From Marthasterias glacialis (taxonomy: Eukaryota; Echinodermata; Asteroidea; Forcipulatida; Asteriidae): a stretch of 64,000 nucleotides of DNA. Location: the NCBI GenBank assembly GCA_911728455.2, contig OU452225.1, positions 5,312,352 through 5,376,351 of the forward strand, given 5' to 3'. Both the position numbers and the translations under genes were made by a program. Positions 23,117 through 35,100 of this stretch are shown piece by piece; position 1 is the first letter of the stretch; the number at the start of each line of letters is the position of its first letter. Under the pieces are notes generated by a model. The model was given only the letters and a program-made list of their open reading frames with translations. It made no database searches and was not told where the DNA came from.

Positions 23117-24110
23117 CCGGGTGTTTTCAAGTCGTAAGGAGCAACATGGGACTTGGTGCAACTCGAACCATCAACCTTTCCCCAAAAGTATGAACTTCCG
23201 ATAACGGAAGTAGAGAAGTCGAAACCGCAAATTGGTTAACATCTTCTTAGTTCCTTAATGTAGTTTTAATTTGCCATAATCCAATGAGTTTTCAAATATT
23301 CAGAAAGGAGATCGTGCCTATATAGTTTTAGAGTTCGGAAGTGTATGTAGTTTGTGTTCCTCACTGTTTAATTAAAAAACACAGACGCTGTAAGAGTTTT
23401 ACCGATTTGTGGCTGAATGTCGTAACCATTATACTTTCCATGGATTTGTAATGATCTGCATTTTATTTGTATATATCAACTCTTTAAGAAGCTCACACAT
23501 TAGAACTCCTCTTTTAGATTAAAATATTTACTAACACATTAATCTGCTTAAATCTGTAAAATTGCAAGGAAAGCTGGTCGATGTGTTCACATGCATTTTG
23601 AAATGCTTATTGTAAACACTGATGCATTACTGTTGTATGTAATCGATAATTGATTTTAATTACATGTGTACATTTGTCATTTGTGTTTTGATTTGTTTTA
23701 CAGTTTTTATGTCATCCGACTAAAAAAGTTGACTTCACCATCATCATGATGTGGTATGGTTTCTACTGCATTGCTGTAAATAGTTATAAGCCCGCTGTGT
23801 CTTTCTGCGTATTCGGCTTTTTTTCGTGTTTATTCGTAGTGTAGGCAGAACAATTGAATTTGTTTTGTTGTATTTTTCTGTCAACTTCAATATTCTAGAA
23901 TTTAGCTATTGTAATTTGAATGTTTATTATACCGTATACAGTGTTGTTTCATTGTGACGACAATGTCTGATTTAGAGGCAAGCGCACCAGGCGCAGCAGG
24001 CGCACCCCCTTTTTCCGATTGAAAAAAAAGCATATAAATCAAATTCCTTGTTTGAAAATGAGTAAAACATTATTTAGAAAACGCCTTTGAAATCTAATAA
24101 AACATAAAAG
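23117..24110 (+). other. 3' UTR of copy A with candidate poly(A) signals
   Basis: No ORF. ATTAAA occurs at 23371 and 23518, and AATAAA at 24096-24101. Up to about 23507 the sequence is nearly identical to the end of copy B (63600-64000), so the duplicated unit includes at least 390 bp downstream of the stop. Which signal is used cannot be decided from sequence. Confidence 0.45.
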
Positions 24111-25082
24111 TAAGTATTAAATAAAATATATACATAAAATTCCACGGTCCTTAAGCAGGCCAAGGACCCACGCCGTGATCAACTTATCTTAAACCAACAA
24201 TAGGATTACTGAATGTTCAACTTTGATAAAAACCGTTCTTATTAAACTTAAATCATGGGAGGAACGCTTAACACCTTTCTTGTTCAGGCTAAGTGTTCGA
24301 TCTAAAATAGGGGTAAGACTGAGAAGCTGGAAACTAATACATGTATTGATGCGTTGATTTAAAAACACTAATGTTGTGTGCCGCCCTCTATTGTCAAAGA
24401 TCCAACAAAGACCGCCATCTTGGAATACACCTGTGTGTCTCTCGTGTCACTTATTTACTAGCTGTGCAACAAACACATTCATTGGAAGCTTGACTCTAAA
24501 CAATGATGCTCCTGACTTCTATTGAATGAATAGGAAATCGCAAAGTAAACTCAAATTACCCCAAATAATTATATGGGCGGCCAAACGGTAAAACAAATAC
24601 TAGATTTATAACCTAAAGGACAAAACAACAAAGAAAAGAGTTCTGAAACAAAGACGAAATACAATTTAAACAATTAACATTAAGGGGAAAAAAAAGCCGA
24701 GAAGAGATTTAAAAGATAATCTAATTATATTTTTCCGTTTATGTAACTTTTTGGTTTTACAACCTTCAACACTTAAATCAAAACAAATCAAACATAAAAT
24801 CAAAAGCATAATCCCTTCCTCGAACAGGAAAATCCGGGTTGTCTAGATACATTTTTCCGCCTTGGTTTCATTGTAGAACAACTTTAAAAACACGAAGATT
24901 GAGTTATGAAAACGAAACATTTAATTTTAAAGATAATTATTGTTACTTGAATCATGGTTTTAAAAATATCAAAAACACGACAACTAAGGAACACTGAAAA
25001 TACAGTTTACAAGCTTTTAAGTGTGACGTACTTGCAGGGTCTAGAAGGGATACTATTCTCTTAGTACAGTTAAATTTTAACA
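24111..25082. other. Intergenic, nothing recognised
   Basis: AT-rich, no ORF with a recognisable product on either strand and no clear repeat structure. Confidence 0.5.
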
Positions 25083-25963
25083 TTAACCCTATCAGGACCG
25101 GGGGGGGGGGGCACAATGTGCCCCCCTACCAATTTTTTCCCCGTATTTTTTTTACGCGTAGTCCGATCACCGCGAAATTTTCTGACTTTTCCTAAAATAT
25201 ATCTAGGATCATATTGGCAAAAAAAAAAAATGATACCGGGGGTTAGCTGTTGCCATGGCAACCATTTGTTTGACCTTGGGTCACACGATTTTACTGTTTT
25301 TTAATGATTTTTAGAACTTTTTGGACATAATTTCCACTTATTTTAGATTTTTTTGCCAGACAAGTGATAGTGGTGAGTCACGTGATAGTCTGAAATGGTT
25401 TTGGGAATTCAAAATGGCGCCATTTTTGTTTTTTAACAACGGAACATTTTCAACCTGCTAATTTCTTACTTTTCAGACCCAAAAAATGTTCAGATTTGTA
25501 AATCAAGCCTGATTATTTCTCCCTGGGCCCTTGGCGGCGGCCATTTTGATTTTTATGTGAAAAAAACGCAAAAAACATTTTTTTTCCCCAAAAATGGGAT
25601 AAATTAATGAATTATTAAGCCCCCTAAAGACATTTCCAGTGACTGAATTAGGTTCAAATATCATTTATCTTGTTAAAATGTACAAGTGTGCCAAGTTTCA
25701 AAACATTCGGACAAAAAATACAGAAGTTATGGCAAAAACACGATCTTTGACCAAAAATGGGAAAAAAAACATCAAAAACGCCCTCTAGTGACGTTTTTTT
25801 GAAATTTTGTGACGTCATCATGTAGAACCCGGTGAAATGAACATTTGTGGCAAGTTTCATCAAAATCGGTCGAACACTTTGGAAAATACGGAGGGGGGGG
25901 GGCACTATGTGCCCCTACCCGGTCCCCGTACAACCAAAAAAAGCCCGGTCCTGATAGGGTTAA
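25083..25963 (+). mobile_element. TTAA-flanked piggyBac-like MITE, copy 1
   Basis: Ends are perfect inverted repeats: TTAACCCTATCAGGACCGGG at the left and its complement at the right. TTAA at both ends matches piggyBac target duplications, and termini beginning CCC fit that superfamily. No transposase; the interior holds C/G runs and near-palindromes around GCCATTTT. Two relatives lie at 30557-31492 and 36625-37523. Confidence 0.7.
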
Positions 25964-26526
25964 CTTCTGCATATTTCTTTTTGTTTATCTGTTTGTATGT
26001 TATTTATTTATTTTTTTTTAGATGGGTGGGGTGGGTGGTAAGCTCGGGCATTATAACAATTCGGGAGGGGCGGGGGGTCGATGTATCAAACCATTAGTTT
26101 ATGTACTTTTGCGATGTCATTAGGGAAATGGGTGCTAGCAAGTGGGCGGACAAGACTTCTATGCGGGACCCCGCAACCCCCCCCCCCCCCCCCCCATTTG
26201 TGCCGCTGTCCTTCAAGCAATTGTTTGGTTACAGTGAACCAGATTGAAGAGGGAAGTGATTGCATCATTGGTGTCAACTTGTTATAATAAATACAAATCA
26301 TAGTAACTGTGATGAGGCGCAGACATTTTGAAGACCAGTACGCCCATTTGTATTTATTGATGAGGCTTGTTTATAAAACGCCTTATAATTTAAGGTAATA
26401 CGGACTTCTGCTGTCAGTTGTGCCAGAAACACCGGGGAAATCACCTTCTCTCAGCGACATTGTGTAATTAAGGGGTTCTTTCATTCGCATGACACAGTAC
26501 ACGGGACCTACGAGTGTACGTCCCAG

Positions 26527-26785
26527 CCATTCGCAATACAAACGATGTGAATGTCCAATATCAAAATAGAAACTAGATATTCGCTCTACACACGTATGCG
26601 AATGTCTATGTTGAAATGATAGTGGGCATTCGCTGTAGCACGTACCGTAGGCGAGTATCTGTTGAAATGATAGTGGACATTCGCTATACAAACGTATGTG
26701 AATGTCCAATGTCCAAGTGTCAAATGAAAAGTACACATTTGCTGTACAAACTTGTGTGGATGTCCAATGTCCAATATCAAACTAA
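26527..26785 (+). repeat. Minisatellite, about five units of 49-58 bp
   Basis: Units start with CATTCGCNRTACAAACGTATG-like sequence and continue GAATGTCCAAT...AAATGATAGTGGA. Starts near 26529, 26578, 26627, 26679 and 26737. The units differ by substitutions and small indels, so the array is old. Confidence 0.6.
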
Positions 26786-26814
26786 CTTTATTGTCATCCC
26801 AAATGTTTCTCTTT

Positions 26815-27160
26815 AAAGTTTTATACGGCCCCTGACAGAGAAATGACAGCAGGAAATTAGAAGAAAAAAGAAAACAAAAAATACACAATAAAAAAATAGA
26901 AGTTCTCATTAAAAAAATATATAGATCTAACTATTTATAGAAGAGACGATTGCTATTCTTTCCTTTCACAATCTTGATCGAGTATTGAAAGGAAGCAGTT
27001 GGTGAAAGTAAACAATAGCGATCTAACAATTTTCCATGTTCCTTGTTTCACTTTGAATGTTTGACAGTACAAAATGAATGTTTGAAAGTACAAAAAAGTA
27101 TTTGGAGTAGTTACCAGAATCACTGTTCCCACTGGATGTCAGTCATGGCAGGCCAAACAC
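26815..27160 (+). pseudogene. Diverged duplicate of the copy-B promoter and start codon
   Basis: Aligns by eye with 28795-29105. The ATG at 27145 matches the copy-B start (ATGGCAGRCCA), but the reading frame meets a stop after eight codons (TTTTGA) and no donor follows at the expected place. The rest of a matching exon is found about 1.4 kb downstream, at 28553-28606. The space between holds a TIR element (27299-28108), so the block may be a first exon split by insertions. Confidence 0.5.
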
Positions 27161-27298
27161 GTTCATTTTGAACTACAGTTTTTTCAGTCCCACCTGTTTT
27201 AGCAACATTTCTAGAAGTTGCTTTCAAAACGTTAAAATCACGCTTTTTTTTCTTCATAACATGTTGCTGCAAAAAAATTAAAAAAAATAAGAAGAAAT

Positions 27299-27744
27299 GA
27301 CCGATTGCGCGACCACGTCACGTGACCTGTAGTGTGTATTAAATGTAAACAAACACAACGTCCTCCAAAGGGAAGTGTGGTACAATACATGATGATTGTT
27401 GCATTTGTTTATTCGATCGAGGCTTATTTTTCTCGAAATCTGTGGAAAATATTCCAGAGCTTGTACCAGAGACCTTTGAGTGGCTGAATAAAGCCAGTAA
27501 GGACAGTTCCAGCAGGTCTTGGAAATTCAACAAGTAACGTATAAAATGTGCACGATGTGGTAGCGTAGTTGCACTACGGAACGTTAGGGTCAGACGACCG
27601 CGAGCACACACTTTCTAACACAACAATTTCACAGTTTTGAAGCTGAATCACCCAAAGAAATGGCTTCACAAAACTGTGTGATTCCTTTGTTTAATTGGAA
27701 TTTCGCAAGGCTAGGTATAATTGCTCATTTTTCCATGGTTCTTT

Positions 27745-27777
<33 letters not shown>

Positions 27778-28108
27778 TTTACAGTGTTTTAGGCCTACAT
27801 TACAAACAAAATAACGGGCGGGTGGCTACATAGTCGTCCGACGCCGGTAGTGCATAACTCAAATATAAACCTCTTTTGTAGTAGAATACTGGTAGTTTGT
27901 GAAACAGTAATGTGATTAATATCAATGTTACAGCATACAACTTTAATAAAAGGGCTTTGTAAATCTGTTATTATTATCAAAATCCGACTTTTGGTGTGAC
28001 TCTGTCAGTCACATCATGTGTTTGCACTTAGTTTGCCATCAGCGCAGATGACGTAGTACCCACTACATGTCACGTGATGACATGTAAACATTGGTCGCGC
28101 AATCGGTC
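27299..28108 (+). mobile_element. TIR DNA element (GACCGATTGCGC family), copy 1
   Basis: Perfect 16-bp inverted termini: GACCGATTGCGCGACC at 27299-27314 and its complement at 28093-28108, each followed inward by a CACGTGAC box. About 810 bp, no transposase, hence non-autonomous. Relatives at 32471-33377 (same orientation) and 38417-38957 (inverted, partial). A poly(T) run at about 27757-27780 lies inside. Confidence 0.7.
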
Positions 28109-28542
28109 TATTGGTGCACTTTTAAAAATATTGTTTACAGTCTTTTAATCTAATGCCTTTTTCTGAGCTACAAAATCTAACACATTGTTTTACTCCAGAA
28201 TATTATTAATGGTGATTAAATAGAAAACAGAAATTCAAATGAAGTGTCTTTTAGTGAAATTGTGTCTATTAATTTATGACCAAAACAAAACAAATGAAAA
28301 AAATGTGCATTAAATTGCAAACAAAAAATAACTGTACTTCATTCATATTGAAATTGTTAGCCTTGCGAAATGACATTTGTTGATAAAATCCGGAGCTTAA
28401 TTTTCACAGTTTTAGGAAGAAAACAGTAAACCAAAAATTCGTAGCTATAAATTCTTGTTTTTTTTTTCAATTTTTGGATTAAAAAGATAATTTTAAGCTG
28501 TAAATAAAAACAAAGCAAAACATTAAAAAAATGCAGTTGAAA

Positions 28543-28606
28543 ATGAACATGTTGCCAGTTCCATTAGCTTCAAGCAATTTCGTCATACTTTATGGATTAC
28601 TTCGAG
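28543..28606 (+). pseudogene. Second signal-peptide-like exon (relic or alternative exon 1)
   Basis: The stretch from CCAGTTCCAT to the donor matches exon 1 at 29092-29152 (shared CGTCATACTTTATGGA and donor context AG/GTAG). It reads MNMLPVPLASSNFVILYGLLR and ends in phase 1 before GTAGCA, so it could in principle splice to the Ig1 exon. The hydrophobic core is weaker and the upstream sequence does not match the promoter block. More likely a relic than an alternative start. Confidence 0.45.
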
Positions 28607-28794
28607 GTAGCATATCAACTTAAAAATACAATATACATGGTTGATAAAAACAGAAACAAAATAATCTCATTTTTGATTGATGTCTCTACTGTAAAAGCCA
28701 TTTTTATGCTGGGGATCTGGCTTGGGGTGATTGTGCAATACTAGAGGCTTGGATGCAATGAACCTCCTTCAAAAACAAATGCTTATCTTTTTAT

Positions 28795-29091
28795 CTTTTG
28801 GGGCCCTGGCAGGGAAACGAAAGGACAACAATTGTTTTTGTTAACGCATTAGGTAAATAGATGTTCTCATTAAAAAATAAAAATGTTTAAACTTCCTATT
28901 CACGGAGGACACGATTGTTGTTCTTTCACTTCTCAATCTTAATACATAGTACAAAAGGACGAAGTTGAGCGAAAACACACAATTGCGTGCGAACTTTTTT
29001 TCCAAATACTTTGTTTCAGTTTGAATAGTCGACAACGCTTTGAGATACTGGATAGAATAAGCAGAGTCATTGTCCTCACTGGCTGGCAATC
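28795..29091 (+). promoter_or_regulatory. Putative 5' UTR / proximal promoter of copy B
   Basis: The 300 bases before the start codon are non-coding and recur, diverged, at 26815-27144 (shared GTTCTCATTAAAAAA, GACGATTGYTRTTCTTTC and the CACTGG...TCATGGCAG stretch just before and over the ATG). I see no clear TATA box, so the transcription start is not placed. Conservation between the two blocks could be simple shared descent rather than function. Confidence 0.35.
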
Positions 29092-29152
29092 ATGGCAGAC
29101 CAGTTCCATCTGAGCTTCAAGCTACTCGTCATACTTTATGGAGTATTTCAAG
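29092..29152 (+). CDS. Tie: Exon 1 of copy B: signal peptide
   Basis: ATG followed by 19 further codons and one base reads [20 protein letters not shown], a short leader with hydrophobic core LLVILYGVF. It ends at CAAG before donor GTAGGC in phase 1. The only phase-compatible acceptor I recognise downstream is the Ig1 exon at 39449, giving ...[11 protein letters not shown] related but damaged copy of the same exon lies about 0.5 kb upstream (28543-28606), which supports its being a real, duplicated exon. Too short for ordinary ORF finding. Confidence 0.8.
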
Positions 29153-32100
29153 GTAGGCATATCATGATCGATAGTGATAGAAAAAAAAATAAATAAATCT
29201 GAAAGATTTTACCTATAAGTTGGTTCCAGCATCAATTATCAAAGTCAGTAATTCCATTTAAATTACTACCGTATGTCAGACGTTTCGTCAGTGGTCTGGG
29301 ATAAGGTAAATCTATCTGTTCCGGAATGATTTTTACCGGCTTTAAATTAATGTTTTTGCTGTAGTAGTCATATGCCGAAGATCTTGGCTGAAGGTGAATG
29401 TTCTGGTAACCTCTCCCCTCTTATAGTTTGTGTATCCTCTCATGTTCAACGTAATTGTCAACTGAAACTTGTAATTTTACGTGTTTTTTTATTTTATAGA
29501 TAAATGTTATATAATGTTGGTGGTTTTTGTATTAAATGTGTTGATCTCTGCATTTCCCGTAATTTTTAATTCTCTTCCGGAACTTGATGAGCAGCGTCGC
29601 GGCGTTGCGACCGGGGTGTGTAGGGGTGTGACACCCCAAAATATTTTTTCTAAGTCGGCATTTAGAGCCACAGTCTGCAAACCGAGCACCAAACTTACCT
29701 GAGTAAGGGCTCTGGCTGAACACAAATCCATTCGGCAATCCTAGATAATTGCTGACTTATCTTAGTTTAATCCTTGTAGTGTGAGAAGTCCAACTTTGAA
29801 TTATCAAATTGAATATTCTCGGCAATGTGTGGGCCTCTTAGCTCTGAAAACACTGAAAGCCGTGCGTCCGGAACCTGGACCGCCCTTACAAAATTTACGC
29901 CCCTTAGACTTCATTAGGGGCGTTTGTCCAAAATCAAAAACGTTTATTGTCGGCAACTTGACAACCTTAAACTAAAAACCTGAGAGCGTCCTGGGATCTT
30001 GCCCCAGGACCCCCATACGAATTGTTGCCCATATAAACTCCAAGGGTAGGAGGTTTGTCCGAGTCCAAAAGGATTCAAAATTGTTTTTCAAAATTAAACG
30101 TTTTTTTCGGCAACTTGACGATCCTCCTTAGCCCTGAAAACACTAACAACCGTAGAGCGTTCGGGGGCTTCGCCCCTTGACCCCCACACAAATTTGTGTA
30201 CATATACTACAGCAAGGGATTCACAAAAAAAAATAAAAAATAAGCTTTTTCAAAGTTTGCATTTCAAATACAAGTTGTCTAACACTCGGCATCTGTGGGC
30301 CATTTGAAACCTTGGAATCACTGGGGAAAAAAAAAAACATGAGTGCTCGGGGACTTTGCCCCGGGTGAGCCATATGTCATTGCGCTTTACTTTCATTTGG
30401 TAATGTCAGTCGGCAAATTAAGGCTCCCCTTCCCCATCAAAAAAGAAAAAGAAAAAAAAAAGGTAAAAAAAAAAAAAAAAAAAAGTGCCCTCGCTACGCC
30501 GCTGGTGATGAGATATTAATAGACAGATTAAATAACTTGATTGGACGTTCTTTCCCTTAACCCTATCAGGACCGGGGGGGGGGGGGGGGGCACAATGTGC
30601 CCCCCTACCAAACTTTTCCCTGTAACTTTTAAACGCTACATTCGATTGCACCAAATTTTCTGACTTTACTTGAAAATTATCTAGGGTCATTTTGTCAAAA
30701 TACGATCGTTATTGGAGGTCAGTGGTTGCCATGGCAACCGTTTGTTTGAACCCATATTACTCGTTTTTTGTGATTTTTTGTGATTTTGGGGCATTTTTTA
30801 GCAAAATGTTATGTTTTTAAGTATTTTTAGTGGCCAACAGTGATACCGAAATGTCACATGATAGTTTGAGATGCATTGTGGGAATCCAAAATGGCCGCCA
30901 TTTTGGCGGCCATCTTGGATTTTGTATTTTTAGCTGTTTTTTAGGGGATCGAACTTTGCAAAATTTTGTATCTATGGAATATTTTCAACATTATAATTTT
31001 GAACTTTTGAGGTCTAGAAATACTATAGAGTTGTTAGTTAGGCCTCATAAATGCACACTCGGACCCTAAAAGGACTGTTTACATCGATTTTTAAGTGGAA
31101 AAATGTAAAAACGTGATTTTTCCCAAAAATTACATAAAACAGCTTGTTTAGCGCCCTCAACGGTAACTCTGGTAAAGAAAAAGGTGTTTATGTTCTTGAG
31201 GATGTCAAGAAAGACAAATTTGCAAAGTTTTACAGAATTCTGGCAAAAAATATGGAAATTATGGGAAAAATACGATTTTTGACCAAAAATGGGCAAAAAA
31301 ACTACAAAATTACTTTTAATGCAATTTTTTTGAATTTTTTTTTGCACCATCATGTAGAACTTGGTGAAATACACATTTGTGGCAAGTTTCATAAAAATCG
31401 GCCCAAGACTTTGGAAAATACGGAGGGGGGGCACAATGAGCCCCCCCCCGGTCCCCGTAAGTCCAAAAAAAGCCCGGTCCTGATAGGGTTAAAAGTTGTA
31501 CTTTTATGGACACTGTTTGATGAAACTCCCGCGTGCCGCAGACCTTTATTTATGCAAAACGCGGGGTGCGTTCAAACATGTTGATCATCGGCCGTATGGC
31601 CGATACATTGAATATAAAGTCAAGTGAGAACTATCTATTTATTGCAAAGCATGGATTTCGGACTACCGCTAAACAGAATCATGATTAACAACACTATATA
31701 ATCAGTGTTGTAGTCAAGTAGTTTTTACCCAAGTATCAAGTACCTTCAAATACAGAGGTGGCCGGGTAGTACTCGAATATGTAGGCCATCGAGTACGAGT
31801 GCAAAATGAGGTACAAAACACATAATAATGCCATTGAATAATTTGTGGGTAATAAACTGTGCTTAATAATTCTTACCTTTATAATATTGATTCATCAAAG
31901 ACAGCTTCAAGTCTTGACTATTTTTACGCTAAATTGTAATTTTCAATATTTTAATATTTGTGATTTTTGTTTAGTGACATTTTATAAGCCCTAAGCTGTC
32001 ATTGTTTTTAATACGGAGCTGTCCAACCAAATGTAATTGCCTATTATGGATAATTTCTTTTTATCGAACGCCGTAACTGGGGTAAAATTTAAGGGAGGCA

Positions 32101-35100
32101 CAAGGGGGTGGGGCACCATTTTTCCTTTGGACACTTTTTGCCAATTAAAACTGTAGTTTTTGTTTGTAATCCCCCCCCACCCCAAAGAAAAGGCCCTGTC
32201 TAGCGCTCATCTGACGTGTTGAGGTAAAACATAATAAATTTTGCATGCACCCCCCCCCCCCCAAAAAAAAAAAAAAAAAAAAAAGCATTAGTTTTTAAAA
32301 CATTGAAATCCTTACATAAAAGCTCACAAAATGTAACATTTTATTCTGGTAATTTTTAATCTAAAAATTCCGGATTTCTAATGGGGTGGGGGCGGACACC
32401 GGGGGTGGGGTGGGGGGTTGGCACGGACATTAGTTTGGGGGGGGGGGGGGCACCACCCTGAGTTTCAATAGACCGATTGCGCGATCTACGTCACGTGACC
32501 CCTGTTGGGTTAAAAATGTAAACACACACGTAATCCTCCATAGGAAAGGGTGGTACGGTACACGATGATTAATAAATTTAGTTTATTCGATCGAGGATTT
32601 TCTTGCTCGAAATCTGTGAAGGATATTACAGAGTTTGTACCAAAGACCTTCAAGTGGCTGAATAAAGCCAGTAAGGACAGTTCCAGCAAGTCTTGAAAAT
32701 TGTAAAAGTACCGTATAATGTGCACGATGTGTACAGCGCACGACGGAACGTTAGGCCAGACGACCGCGATCACCACACACTTTTCAACACAAAAATTTCA
32801 AAGTTTTGAAGCTGAAATCCTCCAAAGAAATTGCTTTCCAAAACTGTGTGATTCCTTTGCCTATTCGAAATTCTGCAAGGCTAGGTATTAATGCTCACTT
32901 TTCCAACGTTGTTTATCCTTTTTTACAGTGATTTAGGCCAACACTACAAACAAAATAACAGACGGGTGGCTACATAATAGTCGTCCGACGCCGGTAGTGC
33001 ATGGCTAAAAAAACCTCTTTTCAGAAGAATTCTGTTAAATTATGAAACAAAGATAACTGTAAAACTAAAATTAGTCAAAATAGCCTTAATTAGTCATTTT
33101 AGACCATTTTTGACAAATTGTAGTCAAAATGTGGTCTAAAAGGACTAACTAACGCTGTTTTGACGTAGTTAGTTTTAGAGTGTGTGATTTAAATTAATGC
33201 CACACCATACTACTTTAAATAAAGGGGCTGATTAACTAAATCATCGCTTAACGAAAGTATAATCGACTGTTTTCGAACTCACTCTGTGTCATGGCCTATC
33301 TCTTTACACGTATTTTTTCACCAGCTCTATGACATGGGGTCACGTGACCGCATGTAAACATTGTTGCGCAATCGGTCTTTTGAATACTTTTTCCTTATGC
33401 CCTTTTATTCCATGCCAATCATTGGCACGAAGCTATACATAGTGTAAAAAATCTTACGACCGGGGCATGAATCTGCTTATTGGTAAGCACATTTGTCTGC
33501 TTGCTGTAGCAGAAGAACTTGCCTAAGCAAAAGTGTATTCCATAAACGAGCAAGAAGAGTTGACAGCGCGTGTGGGCGTTCACAATGGATTTTCATTGTT
33601 GTGCCACTCATCCGCTACAGTGGTTGAACTAAATGGCGGGGAGTGGGGGCACTCTGGGGGAACGTACTGCCCCCCCAAAAAAAATAAAAAATAAATAAAT
33701 AAATAAATAAATAAAATAAAAAAAAAAATAAAAAAAATAAATAAAAAAAATAAAATGATGTCCGTGCCCCCGAGTGCCCGCCCCCATTTGAAATCAGGAC
33801 TTTTGAGATTAAAAATTGCGAGAATAAAATGTTACGTTTTATGAGCTTTTATGTACTAATTCCAATGTTTTAAAAACTATGTTTTATTGTTTACATGAAG
33901 AATGCATTTGTTTTACCTCTAAAGCGCTGAAAAGGGGCTTGGTTAGGAAAAAATACAAACGGAAGCTACACTTTTTATTCGCCAAAAGTGCCCTCCTAGG
34001 AAAAATGGTGCCCCACCCCCCTTGTTCCACCCTAAAATATTACCCCAGTTACGGCGCTGATCTGCTAACAGGAGCCCCTGTCAAGTTAGCGTGCCTTTTG
34101 CTTTGTTTACGGTTAGCAGATGAAATAGAAATTCTAGTGATGGCCTTTTCGTAAAGCAGAATACGTCTGCTTACAGGCTTTATGAAATTGGGCCCTGGTC
34201 CAAATTTGCGAGCTAAATAACTTAAAAAAAAATAAAAAAATAAAACAAATGAACAAATTTGTTGAGCACATTTAAAATTTGTTTAATGTTTATTTTCGTT
34301 TCGTCTTGATGTTGAAGTTTGTCTGACGAGTTTCAATCTTCAATTCAATTCCAATTTTGAATTATGCCGTATAAAGAAGTATTGCCGTAAAGAAGAATTT
34401 GTATTGAGGTTTGACGGTACATTCCACATTAGTTTGATTTATTCTAGTGTGCTGATTTTTATTCGAGTTGAAGACCTCATTATGAGACAATAGTATCGTT
34501 GTGTATCCGAGATTAATTCAATACATTCATTCCAGACTTTCACATGCGGTTAAAGAGTACAACTGTCTATCCCAACCCGTTAAGATGATGATCATGTATT
34601 TATTTTACAATTTTTTTTTTAATCAGGATCCGGGGCTTGTCCCCCCCCCCCCCCACACACACACACGCGCGCGCACACAAGTGTGTATTTACCTCCAATC
34701 GGGTACCTCCTATTGTTCCTCTTTTGTTTGTACTATTTATTATATAACTTCGCTTTTATTTTGACTATCGCGAAGCCTGTTCCTAACTTAGACAACAGAC
34801 AGCTGATTGTCTTCAACAGATATTTTCATTTCTGAAAACTGATAAACCATTGACAAGATACTACTTCATGAAAGCCCATTCCGGTAGATTCTGATTCATG
34901 TACTGGTTATGATGTTTCTTCGTGTCAACATGAACCTAGTTTGGAAAATTGACGAAGACATTAATTTTGAGAAGGGCTTAAAGGTACACACCGGCTTCAT
35001 TGGGCTATTTTGGCTACAAAATAGGCTAACATATGACTTCAAAGGTCTTTCAGGAATGAAGAAGAACGGTTCCTAAAAGAAACCATCAAATTTTGCCGTT

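Noticed and set aside
25654..26097. Open frames on both strands inside the piggyBac-like element
   Set aside because: Low-complexity translations (runs of Pro/Gly/Lys from C, G and A tracts), no transposase motif, and they follow the repeat, not gene, boundaries.
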